Source: Candidatus Bathyarchaeota archaeon
GTDB taxonomy: Archaea > Thermoproteota > Bathyarchaeia > Bathyarchaeales > UBA233
Direction of reading: 5' to 3'
DNA: 10,801 nucleotides
Assembly: GCA_029907045.1 (NCBI GenBank)
Contig: JARYMR010000044.1
Span: 1 to 10,801 of the forward strand
In this document: positions 1-7,301 of the stretch, one piece after another
Numbering within the stretch: position 1 is the first letter of the stretch
Layout: each line of letters starts with the position of its first letter
Program-made: the position numbers and the translations under genes
The notes under the pieces: model-generated
Told to the model about the DNA's origin: nothing
What the model saw: only the letters and a program-made list of their open reading frames with translations
Databases searched by the model: none

Positions 1-381
1 CTAAAAGACCGAGATATCAAAAGACTGCTGTGGAGAATAAACAAGACGCTAGAGGCCCTTAAACAACTAGCAAAAGAACTCTTAGATGAAGGCTTAACCA
101 GCGCAGCAAGGTTCCTACGAAACTCAGCAAACTACACCGTAACATTCGCAAAACTAGCCCTCAAACAAGTACGCGTACCATACACGAACAACCTCATAGA
201 ACGATTAATGGGAGAAATAGCGAAGAGAGTGAAGAACAAGTGGATGCACTGGAGCACACAGGGACTAGAAAACCTACTCAACATACTCCTCACAAGATAC
301 TGCAACCAAGAAAACTTCAACAGATTAAAGCAAAAATACTTAAACCAAGAACACACATTCATACACATAAAAATAACATAG
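1..381 (+). mobile_element. Insertion-sequence transposase, C-terminal part (5' end outside window)
   Basis: Frame 1 is open from the window edge to a TAG at 379-381, giving 126 residues of a larger protein. The segment with Asn64, Glu67, Arg68, then Lys/Arg-rich residues and Trp81/Trp84 (the NNLIER...KNKW..W pattern) resembles the end of DDE transposases of the IS256/ISH6/ISLre2 type. Glu67 is a good candidate for the last acidic catalytic residue. The exact IS family cannot be fixed from this piece. The codons are unlike those of the neighbours: many CTA, ATA and ACA, and a T-poor coding strand, which suits a mobile gene of foreign origin. The element's right end must lie between 382 and about 420. 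No terminal inverted repeat can be defined because the left end is not visible. Whether the element is complete is unknown. Confidence 0.75.
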
Positions 382-417
382 GAGAAAAGTTAACCAATTA
401 ACAGACGGCACCAAAAA

Positions 418-1185
418 ATTCCATTAGTAAACCTTGGAAATACAGGATTGAGGATTTCTAAGATTGGTTTTGGAACATTTGATTTTGGAGTACCATCGCT
501 TAACATAGGAGTCGAAGAAGGGGCACGAATCTTGGTTGAAGCTTTCAAGTTGGGAATAAACTTTTGGGACGCATCCGATGATTATGGAAGTCACCCGCAT
601 ATTGCCTCAGCCTTAAAGCAACCACCAAGAAAGGAAGTTATAATATCTACTAAGACTTATGCCAAAAGCGGCAAAGAAGCCCAAAAAAGTCTTAAAAGTT
701 CTCTTAAAGAACTTCAAACCGACTACGTGGACATTTTCTTATTACATTATGTTAAATCTGACTGGATTGACGGTTGCCATCAAACGTTAAGGGAAATGAA
801 AGAGTTAAAAACAAGTGGAGTTGTTAAGGCGATTGGCATATCCACCCACAGCGTTAAAGTTGCAGAAAAAGCGGCTAACTTCGAAGATTTGGACGTTTTA
901 ATGGCGGTTTGCACTAAAATCAGCCAAGCTACAATTGACAAGTTTCCAAAATACATACCTCTCGAAGATGGCACAATGAATGGAATGTTTAACGCTCTCA
1001 AAATAGCCCATGAAAATGGAAAGGGAACAATCGCAATGAAGGTTTTGGGGAATGGTCTTCCTTCGCTTGTTAGAAATCATGAAAAAGTGATAAAGATTGT
1101 TGCGGAACTTGAGTTTGTGGATGCAATGGTTATAGGGATGAAAAACCTTGAAGAAGTTAGGAAGAATTTGAAGGCTTTCACTTAA
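418..1185 (+). CDS. Aldo/keto reductase family protein, start codon uncertain (possibly damaged by IS)
   Basis: NAD(P)H-dependent oxidoreductase with a TIM-barrel fold that would interconvert carbonyls and alcohols; the substrate is unknown. The usual N-terminal motif LGNTGLRISKIGFGT begins at 433. Counting from the TTG at 448, the catalytic tetrad is Asp41, Tyr46, Lys69 (ISTK) and His100 (LLH). The end (VIGMKNLEEV) resembles the family's cofactor-binding end. From that TTG the protein has 245 residues, short for the family (about 270-330), and it would lose the conserved LGNTG. The frame runs back to a TAA at 391 with no ATG or GTG that fits. The best-placed codon is ATT at 418, giving M-P-L-V-N-L-G, and no Shine-Dalgarno sequence precedes it. 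The transposase stop is only 37 bases upstream. Either a rare ATT start is used, or the gene lost its start and promoter and is dying. Confidence 0.75.
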   Translation: MPLVNLGNTGLRISKIGFGTFDFGVPSLNIGVEEGARILVEAFKLGINFWDASDDYGSHPHIASALKQPPRKEVIISTKTYAKSGKEAQKSLKSSLKELQTDYVDIFLLHYVKSDWIDGCHQTLREMKELKTSGVVKAIGISTHSVKVAEKAANFEDLDVLMAVCTKISQATIDKFPKYIPLEDGTMNGMFNALKIAHENGKGTIAMKVLGNGLPSLVRNHEKVIKIVAELEFVDAMVIGMKNLEEVRKNLKAFT

Positions 1186-1762
1186 TCCTATCCAACACAA
1201 ACTCAACTGGGAACAGAAGCAGTCTTCCGCTGTTTACGGGAATTTCTTTTTTAGAAGTGTAGCCTCGCATTTCTCGCTTTAAAAGTTGAAGTTTAAGGTT
1301 TAAACCGCCTCCATATCCGCCTAAAGTGAAGTCTGAGCAGACAACCCTGTGACATGGAACGAGCGGCGCAAGGGGATTCATAGCCATAACATTACCAACA
1401 GCCCTTGGGCTTCCACCAACCGCTTTTGCGATTGCCCCATAAGAGGTTACATATCCCATAGGAATTAGGCGGGTGGCTTCAATAACTCGTCTAGTATAAT
1501 TTGGTAAATGTTTTGTAGCTAAAGAAAAATTGGCTGAAACGTTTTTCCCATCATAAATATCCTTTAAAACAGCCACGACATGCCCGGCAAAATTGGAGGG
1601 CTTTTCTAACTGTTGGAAAGGAACATTAAATGGAATGCTTCTCAAAAGACTTTGCAGAGCCTTTTGTTTGCTGAAGGCAAATGTTGTAGCAAAAATCTCT
1701 TCATTTTCAAAGGCAACTCCAAACCAGACACTTTCCATTTCTTTAACGTAAAGGTTTATCAT
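1178..1762 (-). CDS. ogt: Methylated-DNA--protein-cysteine S-methyltransferase
   Basis: A suicide DNA-repair protein that transfers the alkyl group from O6-alkylguanine to its own cysteine. The 194-residue protein has a variable N-terminal domain (about 1-85) and the conserved C-terminal domain. The latter carries SYGAIA (107-112, with the flipping Tyr108), SPRAVG (118-123, the 'arginine finger' Arg120), Asn129-Pro130, the acceptor motif PCHRV (136-140, Cys137) and GGYGGG (148-153). All key residues are present, so it should be active. The ATG at 1762 has GGAG four bases upstream; Met9 is an alternative start. Its 3' end overlaps the convergent aldo/keto reductase by 8 bases. It is divergent from the COG1751-like gene with about 60 bases between them. 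The family assignment is firm. Confidence 0.95.
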   Translation of the reverse strand: MINLYVKEMESVWFGVAFENEEIFATTFAFSKQKALQSLLRSIPFNVPFQQLEKPSNFAGHVVAVLKDIYDGKNVSANFSLATKHLPNYTRRVIEATRLIPMGYVTSYGAIAKAVGGSPRAVGNVMAMNPLAPLVPCHRVVCSDFTLGGYGGGLNLKLQLLKREMRGYTSKKEIPVNSGRLLLFPVEFVLDRIK

Positions 1763-1774
1763 TCCACTCCAGCC

Positions 1775-1784
1775 TTTATTTAAA
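1775..1784 (+). promoter_or_regulatory. TATA-like box for the COG1751-like gene and operon
   Basis: TTTATTTAAA lies about 47 bases before the ATG at 1827, so transcription would start near 1806 with a short leader. It is in the short divergent gap with ogt. Its reverse strand is also TATA-like, but it is too close to the ogt ATG to serve that gene. Assigned by position and composition only. Confidence 0.5.
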
Positions 1785-1826
1785 GTGTTATAGAGGCGTG
1801 AAGTATTTAGCTCTGTGGTGTTTGAA

Positions 1827-2495
1827 ATGGAAGGAGATATTGAAAAGAAAATTACCTATTTCCGATATTGTGGCGAAGTGAATACGGAAAAAGTTTTGCA
1901 AAAAGCAAAATTAAGATGCAAAGAAACTGGAATAAACAAGGTGATTGTTGCTTCGGAAACTGGAAGAAGCGCCATAAAAGCGTTCACGGTGTTTAAAGGA
2001 ACAAAAATAAAACTCATTGTTGTAACCCATTATCCAGCAACAACATGGGGTCCAAAAGGTGATATACCCATAGGGTTAAAACGAAAAGAATATGCAAAAA
2101 CACTGAAAACGCTGCAAGAAAACGGCGTAAAAATAGTGCAAGGAACAAGACCCTTTGCACCTCCAACACGCTCCATAAACTGGGAATATCCAACGCCAGA
2201 AGGCATAATTGACAAAACTCTTGAAATATTTGGAGCAGGAACAAAAATAGCCATAGAAGCCGCTGTCATGGCAACAGACGCAGGAGAAGTCAGCGCTGGC
2301 GAAGAAATCGTTTCTTGTGCGGGCACCTATAAAGGCTTAGATACAGCCCTAGTCGTGAAAGCCTCATACAGCGGAAGCTTCTTCAAAGAGTTTGAAGTTA
2401 GGGAGATAATAGCCAAACCCATCTGCCGCGTGAAAGAACTTCCTGAATACAAATATGAAAATTGGAAAGGCAACTTAGACCAATATTATTTATGA
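1827..2495 (+). CDS. Pyruvate-kinase C-terminal-domain-like conserved archaeal protein (COG1751 type)
   Basis: A 222-residue protein resembling the stand-alone pyruvate kinase alpha/beta (C-terminal) domain family known mainly from archaea, for which I know no established function. Visible landmarks are ASETGRS (42-48), the VVTHYP strand (65-70), and a conserved stretch from Gly136 through ATDAG (149-153). The last reads GAGTKIAIEAAVMATDAG and recalls the nucleotide or phosphate-ligand pocket of the pyruvate kinase C-domain. There is no pyruvate kinase catalytic barrel, so it is not a pyruvate kinase. I prefer ATG 1827; in-frame GTGs at 1815 and 1818 are alternatives, and GGTG at 1817-1820 could act as a weak ribosome binding site. 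It heads a six-gene co-directional run, and the fucose-isomerase-like gene follows after 33 bases. Confidence 0.8.
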   Translation: MEGDIEKKITYFRYCGEVNTEKVLQKAKLRCKETGINKVIVASETGRSAIKAFTVFKGTKIKLIVVTHYPATTWGPKGDIPIGLKRKEYAKTLKTLQENGVKIVQGTRPFAPPTRSINWEYPTPEGIIDKTLEIFGAGTKIAIEAAVMATDAGEVSAGEEIVSCAGTYKGLDTALVVKASYSGSFFKEFEVREIIAKPICRVKELPEYKYENWKGNLDQYYL

Positions 2496-2528
2496 GTAGA
2501 AGCCATAAAAGCAAATGGAGTAGTCAAT

Positions 2529-3803
2529 TTGAAGCCTTTTAAGGTTCTTCCAGTTTTAGTTTGCAGAAAGGGACAAGTTGAAGAAAATTTCATGGAGAAA
2601 AAGATAAAACAGTTAAAAGAAAATTTGAAACTCAGCATCGAAATTCAAGCTCCTGCTGTTGTTAATGAAGAAAAGGATTTTCCCGTTTTAAGGGAGTCTT
2701 TGTCAAAGGCGGATATTATTCTTCTTTACAAGCCTCATCTTGGCTTGGGCAATTGCATAATAAAAATTTCTGAGTTTGGTATTCCAACAATTCTTTTTAA
2801 TGATGTGGGAATGGTGAACAATCCCTTAGATGCTTTGGAATACATTTATCCCAAAGAGAAGGTTTGGGTTGCCGTTGACTATCAAGACCTAAATGACATT
2901 TTAGGGGCGCTTGCTATAAAGAAGAAGATGGAACAGACAAAGATATTGGTTTTAAACGCTGAATATCCCCATTGGCAACGGTTCATATGTCGTGTTCATG
3001 GAGGGAGTGAAGCCATTAAAGAAAGGCTTAGGATAACGCTGGAATACGTGAAAAGTGAAGAGGTTATAAGAAGATGGCAAAGCATAAGCGAGGAACGCGT
3101 TAAACCGTTAGTGGAGAAATGGAAGAAAGAAGCGGAAAATGTTGTTGAGCCAGAAGAAAAAGACTTGTTTAGCGTTGCAAAACTTTACCTTGCCATGAAG
3201 GATTTGCTGAAAGAGAAGAATGCGCAGGCGTTAACGATGGCTTATGGAAACAATCCCTTGCCAGTTCCATGTTTTGCGTATACTAATTTACGAGATGAGG
3301 GATTTCCAGCAGCATGCGAGGCAGACATAATTTCGCTTCTGTCAATGATAATCATCCATTATTTAGCAGACAAACCCTGTTTTATGGGCAACACTTTCGT
3401 TGACGCTAAAGACGACACATTAATTCTAAGCCATTGTGTGTGTCCCAGAAAAATGGAAGGATACGATGTAAATGCAGAACCTTACAGATTGAGGCGTTAT
3501 CATAAAGAAAAGTTTACTGGAAGCCTCACAGCCTTTGTGGAAATGAGAAAGGGGCAAGAAGTCACCATATGCCGTTTAAGCGGAGATTTGAAAAGCATGA
3601 TAATTGCAAGGGGAGTTATCGTAGATTGCGCGGATATGGATTCTGAAGAATATTGCAGAGTAACTGTTAAAGTGAAAATTGCCAACCCAAAAGAGTTTAT
3701 CCACAAAACATCTGGGAACCATCATGTCATGGTTTATGGTGATTATAGGGAACAATTGAGAAGGCTTAATGATGTTTTAGGCATAACAACAATAGAAGTT
3801 TAA
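2529..3803 (+). CDS. L-fucose/L-arabinose isomerase-like protein
   Basis: A 424-residue protein resembling the fucose-isomerase-like family (COG2407), whose members interconvert aldose and ketose sugars with a divalent metal. The N-terminal half (about 1-150) is Rossmann-like. The C-terminal half carries the family core: GFPAACEADI with Glu264, FVDAKDD with Asp292, and GNHHVMVYGD with His398/His399. These match the expected Glu/Asp/His metal ligands of FucI by order and context; I could not align them formally. It is much shorter than FucI of E. coli (about 590), so the substrate may differ, and no sugar kinase, aldolase or transporter is nearby. The start is TTG, supported by GGAG at 2517-2520 with 8-base spacing and by the first beta strand beginning at once; the first ATG would cut about 21 residues. 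Confidence 0.8.
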   Translation: MKPFKVLPVLVCRKGQVEENFMEKKIKQLKENLKLSIEIQAPAVVNEEKDFPVLRESLSKADIILLYKPHLGLGNCIIKISEFGIPTILFNDVGMVNNPLDALEYIYPKEKVWVAVDYQDLNDILGALAIKKKMEQTKILVLNAEYPHWQRFICRVHGGSEAIKERLRITLEYVKSEEVIRRWQSISEERVKPLVEKWKKEAENVVEPEEKDLFSVAKLYLAMKDLLKEKNAQALTMAYGNNPLPVPCFAYTNLRDEGFPAACEADIISLLSMIIIHYLADKPCFMGNTFVDAKDDTLILSHCVCPRKMEGYDVNAEPYRLRRYHKEKFTGSLTAFVEMRKGQEVTICRLSGDLKSMIIARGVIVDCADMDSEEYCRVTVKVKIANPKEFIHKTSGNHHVMVYGDYREQLRRLNDVLGITTIEV

Positions 3804-3831
3804 TAAGTTTCACGATTAAGTTTAATAAGTT
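3796..3831 (+). repeat. Two exact 14-base direct repeats at the gene junction
   Basis: AAGTTTAATAAGTT occurs at 3796-3809 and again at 3818-3831, 22 bases apart from start to start (about two helical turns). The first copy contains the stop codon of the isomerase-like gene. The second contains the likely TATA box of the proteasome gene. It could be a paired protein-binding site or a chance local duplication. Confidence 0.7.
3821..3828 (+). promoter_or_regulatory. Possible TATA-like box before the proteasome beta gene
   Basis: TTTAATAA sits about 38 bases before the preferred ATG at 3863, which would place transcription start near 3850. The 59-base gap here is the widest inside the six-gene run, so this is the most likely internal promoter. 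It overlaps the second copy of the direct repeat. Confidence 0.35.
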
Positions 3832-3862
3832 GCTTGTGTATATCACGGAAAAGGTGACAGGT

Positions 3863-4483
3863 ATGGAAAATCAAGCTCAACGTGGCGAGTATCTTTGGGT
3901 TCCAGGCGCAACAACCGTTGGCGTTGTTTGTTCAGACGGCGTTATATTAGCTTCTGAAAAACGTGTTTCTTATGGTTATTTGGTTGTTAGTAAAGGCGGA
4001 AAAAAGGTTTTCAAAATAACAGACCGTATAGGCGCAGCGTGCGCGGGACTGGTTTCTGACATGCAAATTCTTGTTAGAGAAGTGGAAGCCTATGCAAACC
4101 TTTTCGGTTTAGATGTTAATAGACCAATCTCTGTGAGGTCAACAGCCAAGCTAATGTCAAATCTGCTTTTCGCCAGACGATTAGCACCACTAATTACTCA
4201 AACAATTGTAGCCGGTATAGACGAAGAGGGCGCATCCCTTTACGTGTTAGACGTTTTAGGCTCAGTAATACCAGACAAGTATGCAGTTGTGGGTTCAGGA
4301 ACAGAAATTGCTATGGGAGTGCTAGAAGAGGGATATAAAGAAGATATTACCGTGGAAGAGGCGAGGGAGTTGGTCATAAGAGCAATAAAATCCGCCATTA
4401 GCCGAGACATCATGAGTGGCGATGGCATAGATTTTCTCTACATAACAAAGGATGGCGCAAGAGAAGAATCAATAAAATTCTAA
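3863..4483 (+). CDS. psmB: Proteasome beta-type subunit, probably non-catalytic (Thr1 replaced by Ala)
   Basis: A subunit of the inner rings of the 20S proteasome, the cytosolic protein-degrading barrel. It is beta-type, not alpha: a short propeptide ends at Gly15, followed by ATTVGV, and the N-terminal alpha-subunit helix is absent. Aligned by eye without gaps to the Thermoplasma beta subunit as I remember it (G|TTTVG), the mature N-terminal residue is Ala16 (codon GCA at 3908-3910) instead of Thr. The other active-site positions are kept: Glu at mature 17, Lys at mature 33 (SKGGKK), GSG, and RDIMSG. Crenarchaea such as Sulfolobus carry a similar beta paralogue lacking Thr1 beside an active one. 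I chose ATG 3863 because GGTGA lies 5 bases upstream; an in-frame TTG at 3830 would add 11 residues. Length is 206. AMMECR1 follows after 10 bases. Confidence 0.93.
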   Translation: MENQAQRGEYLWVPGATTVGVVCSDGVILASEKRVSYGYLVVSKGGKKVFKITDRIGAACAGLVSDMQILVREVEAYANLFGLDVNRPISVRSTAKLMSNLLFARRLAPLITQTIVAGIDEEGASLYVLDVLGSVIPDKYAVVGSGTEIAMGVLEEGYKEDITVEEARELVIRAIKSAISRDIMSGDGIDFLYITKDGAREESIKF

Positions 4484-4493
4484 AACCGCTTTC

Positions 4494-5186
4494 ATGGAAA
4501 GCTTAAAACCTTTTAATTTATACAACAGAAATATTCATCAAACAATTGGGGAAAACGAATTGTCATTTGAGCTTAGCCTAAAAGAAGGAAAATTTTTAGT
4601 TGAGCTTGCACGCAAAGCCGTGGAAGAGTATTTAAAGAATAGAAAACGCCCAAAGATTCCAGAAAACATACCAAAAAAGCTTCTACAACCATGCGGAGTT
4701 TTCGTTACAATAGATAGCATAATTAATGGAGAAAAAGAGTTGAGAGGTTGCATTGGATATCCATACCCAACTAACCCGCTGGTGGAGGCAGTTATTGATT
4801 CAGCCATAAGCTCGGCAACTCAAGACCCACGGTTTTATCCGCTTTCTTTAGGAGAACTGGACAAGGTTGTTTTTGAAGTAAGCGTATTAACGCCTCCTGA
4901 ACTAATTAAGGTTGAAAAGCCTAAGGATTATCCAACAAAAATTAAGGTTGGAGTAGATGGATTGATTGTTGAAAGAGGACCGTTTAAAGGACTTCTTTTG
5001 CCGCAGGTGCCAGTCGAGTGGAAATGGGATGAAGAAGAATTTCTTTGCCAATGCTGTATAAAGGCGGGTTTGCCGCCAGACAATTGGCTTTTGGAAGGCA
5101 CAAAAATTTACAAGTTTCAAGCCATAATTTTTGAAGAAGAAAAACCGAGAGGCGAAGTCAGACTTAAAGCCCTCGGCGGGAAATAA
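4494..5186 (+). CDS. AMMECR1 domain protein
   Basis: A 230-residue protein of the AMMECR1 family, conserved from archaea to humans. Its biochemical role is not settled; in many prokaryotes it occurs with MEMO-like and radical SAM proteins, neither of which is in view. The hallmark [10 protein letters not shown] is at 83-92, followed by [11 protein letters not shown] (104-114), the [16 protein letters not shown] stretch (121-136), and [10 protein letters not shown] (167-176) with Trp176 and a CQCC cluster near 185-188. All are typical of the family, and the length fits. The ATG at 4494 is only 10 bases after the psmB stop and has no clear Shine-Dalgarno sequence, suggesting coupled translation. 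The glycosyltransferase gene begins 4 bases after its stop. Confidence 0.92.
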   Translation: MESLKPFNLYNRNIHQTIGENELSFELSLKEGKFLVELARKAVEEYLKNRKRPKIPENIPKKLLQPCGVFVTIDSIINGEKELRGCIGYPYPTNPLVEAVIDSAISSATQDPRFYPLSLGELDKVVFEVSVLTPPELIKVEKPKDYPTKIKVGVDGLIVERGPFKGLLLPQVPVEWKWDEEEFLCQCCIKAGLPPDNWLLEGTKIYKFQAIIFEEEKPRGEVRLKALGGK

Positions 5187-5190
5187 TTTC

Positions 5191-6381
5191 ATGAAAGTTT
5201 ATTTTGCTCCCTGCGGAATCGGTTTAGGACATGTTGGAAGATGCGTTCCAATAGCAAAGAAACTTTTGGAGAAAAAAGCGGCTGAAGTGGTTTTCTCCAC
5301 CTACTGCGAAGGTGTACCATATATAGAAAGGGAAAAATTACCTCTTATAAAAGCTCCTCCAATCGGTTTTCAGGTCAAGCCCGATGGAACAGTGGATTTT
5401 AAGCAGACAGCAGTTAACCCTGGACCGTTTTTGGCTTCCTTCACTCTTATGAAACAGGTGAATGCTGAAGTTCAAGCTATTGAAGGTTTTAAGCCTGACA
5501 TTGTTGTTTCGGATTCCCGCATCTCACCCTTATTAGCGGCAAGAATCTTGGGAATACCTAGAATCTGTATTTTAAACCAGTTTCAACTGATAATTCCAAG
5601 AAAAAGAAGGTTTCTGCGCTTGGCAAAGTTTGCAGATTTCATAACATTAACAATTATTGGAAAAATTTGGACAAGCGGAAACATGGTGCTAATACCAGAT
5701 TTCCCAAAACCATACACCATATGCGCTGGAAACCTTAACATTCCAAAATTTTATAGAAAAAATGTGAAGTTAATAGGCCCAATATTGCCGGTACATCCAA
5801 ACCAATTGGCAAACACAGAAGAACTGCGCAAAAAATTGAAATTGTCAATTGATAAACCAATTATTTTTGCGCCGATAAGCGGACCAGTAAGGGAAAGAGC
5901 TTTTTTGACGGGAATTCTTAGGAAAATATTTCTAGATTTTCCAAAAGATTATGAAATTGTTATGTCACTTGGCTATCCAAACGCCGATGATAAACCCATA
6001 CGCCATGATAACTTGACGATTTATAAGTGGATTCCAAATCGCTTCGAATACTTGAAAGCTTCCGACATAATCATAAGTCGAGCTGGACACGGAACCATAA
6101 CGCATTGTATGTGCTATGGCAAGCCCATGATACTAATACCGACACCAAGCCACACAGAACAGCTTAGCAATGCAAAACAAGCAGAAAAATTAGGCGTAGC
6201 CAAAACCATTCATCAAGAAGAATTAAGTAAAGAAAAACTTTCGAAAAATGTTGAAGAAATTATAAACAGTCCAATCCCAAAACAGCTTAAAGAGATTCAG
6301 AAAGAAGTTTTGAATTATGATGGATTACAAGAGGCTGTGGAAACAATAATTCAGATTGCAGAGAATAAGCAAATATTTTAA
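5191..6381 (+). CDS. GT-B fold glycosyltransferase, MurG/UGT-like
   Basis: A 396-residue predicted glycosyltransferase using a nucleotide-sugar donor. The N-terminal domain opens with a strand and the Gly-rich loop CGIGLGHVGRC (8-18), typical of MurG and UDP-glycosyltransferase relatives. The C-terminal donor domain has the signature SRAGHGTITH (296-305), GKPMILIPTP (310-319), Glu323-Gln324 and Asn327-Ala328, as in other members that bind the sugar nucleotide. No transmembrane segment is evident, though basic and hydrophobic patches (IPRKRRFLRLAKFADF) could touch the membrane, as in MurG. Donor and acceptor cannot be told; a glycolipid or cell-surface role is only a guess. The ATG at 5191 begins right at the first beta strand. 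An in-frame upstream extension into AMMECR1 from about 5131 is not credible as protein. nadC follows after 24 bases. Confidence 0.85.
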   Translation: MKVYFAPCGIGLGHVGRCVPIAKKLLEKKAAEVVFSTYCEGVPYIEREKLPLIKAPPIGFQVKPDGTVDFKQTAVNPGPFLASFTLMKQVNAEVQAIEGFKPDIVVSDSRISPLLAARILGIPRICILNQFQLIIPRKRRFLRLAKFADFITLTIIGKIWTSGNMVLIPDFPKPYTICAGNLNIPKFYRKNVKLIGPILPVHPNQLANTEELRKKLKLSIDKPIIFAPISGPVRERAFLTGILRKIFLDFPKDYEIVMSLGYPNADDKPIRHDNLTIYKWIPNRFEYLKASDIIISRAGHGTITHCMCYGKPMILIPTPSHTEQLSNAKQAEKLGVAKTIHQEELSKEKLSKNVEEIINSPIPKQLKEIQKEVLNYDGLQEAVETIIQIAENKQIF

Positions 6382-6405
6382 GTTAAATAAACCATATGTT
6401 GAAGT

Positions 6406-7278
6406 ATGTTTATACCGCGTAAAATTTTGGAAGAAAAACTTCGAAAAATGCTTGCTGAAGATGTTGGACAAGGAGACATAACCACAACATTAATTGTTCC
6501 ACCCAAAACAGAGGCGGAGGCAGAAGTGATTGCGAAAGAGGTTGGAGTTGCTGCTGGAATTGAGGAGACAAAAATCCTTCTGGAAAGTTTGGGCGTTAAG
6601 GTTGAGGCTTTAGTTGATGATGGAGAAAAAATAAGAGAGAAACAGGTTTTGATGAAGGTTTCTGGAGATGCAAAAACCATTCTTTCAACTGAACGCACAT
6701 TACTAAATATTGTTTCACGCATGAGTGGTATAGCAACAACCACAAGAAAACTGTTAGAAAAAATCCAAAAAAAGGGACTTAAAACCAAGGTTGCATGCAC
6801 CCGTAAGACAGCGCCTGGACTCTTATACTTCGATAAAAAGGCTGTCTTAGTTGGAGGCGGTGACACCCATAGGCTTCATTTAGATGATATGGTTTTGATA
6901 AAGGATAATCATATTAAAATAATTGGAAACATCGAAAACGCTGTCAATAAAGCCAAGGAAAAAGTATCCTTCAGCAAGAAAATTGAGGTGGAAGTTACAA
7001 GCATTAATGATGCGCTAACCGCTGCGAAGGTTGGGGCAAACATAATTATGTTTGACAATTTTTCCCCAAAACAAATAGAAAAGGCAATTAAACTTCTAAA
7101 AAAGGAAGGCTTTTTCGGAAAGGTTTTGCTTGAAGCCAGCGGCGGAATAACAACAGAAAACATTATGGAATACGCTTCAACAGGAGTTGATATCGTAAGT
7201 TTGGGTGAAATAACAGACAGCCCAAAAGCATTAGACATAAGCCTAGAAATAACCAAGGTTTATAGAAAAAGTAAATAA
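6406..7278 (+). CDS. nadC: Nicotinate-nucleotide pyrophosphorylase (carboxylating), quinolinate phosphoribosyltransferase
   Basis: Converts quinolinate and PRPP to nicotinate mononucleotide, CO2 and pyrophosphate, the entry to NAD by de novo synthesis. The 290-residue length is normal. The N-terminal domain has EDVGQGDITT (18-27); the barrel has ERTLLNIVSRMSGIAT (96-111), TRKTAPGLLYF (132-142), VGGGDTHRLHLDDM (149-162) and LIKDNHI (164-170), with the usual Arg, Lys and His substrate-binding residues. A late Gly-rich EASGGI motif completes the phosphate site. The standard Arg after TxPG(L) is Leu here and the usual Asn before His-Arg is Thr, mild variations in otherwise intact motifs. nadA and nadB are not in the window. 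It ends the + strand run; the convergent SpoIIM-like gene ends 23 bases away. Confidence 0.96.
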   Translation: MFIPRKILEEKLRKMLAEDVGQGDITTTLIVPPKTEAEAEVIAKEVGVAAGIEETKILLESLGVKVEALVDDGEKIREKQVLMKVSGDAKTILSTERTLLNIVSRMSGIATTTRKLLEKIQKKGLKTKVACTRKTAPGLLYFDKKAVLVGGGDTHRLHLDDMVLIKDNHIKIIGNIENAVNKAKEKVSFSKKIEVEVTSINDALTAAKVGANIIMFDNFSPKQIEKAIKLLKKEGFFGKVLLEASGGITTENIMEYASTGVDIVSLGEITDSPKALDISLEITKVYRKSK

Positions 7279-7301
7279 AACAATAATATTTCATGTTATT
7301 C

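Noticed and set aside
389..402. Short inverted repeat GTTAA-CCAA-TTAAC after the transposase stop
   Set aside because: A 5-base AT-rich stem is too weak to call a terminator or an IS terminal repeat without the other end of the element.
898..1206. 102-residue minus-strand frame opposite the aldo/keto reductase
   Set aside because: It overlaps both the reductase and the end of ogt, with no recognisable motif; it is an antisense shadow.
3863..4483. Proteasome alpha subunit assignment
   Set aside because: The N-terminal alpha helix signature is missing, and the ATTVG, SKGGKK and RDIMSG motifs are beta-type.
6378..6866. 162-residue open frame on the minus strand inside nadC
   Set aside because: It lies opposite well-conserved nadC motifs, is Ser/Pro/Thr-rich as antisense translations often are, and shows no family pattern.
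7279..7301. Imperfect hairpin between nadC and the SpoIIM-like gene as a two-way terminator
   Set aside because: The stem (AATAATA against TGTTATT) has a mismatch and only A-T pairs; there is no clear T-run on either strand.
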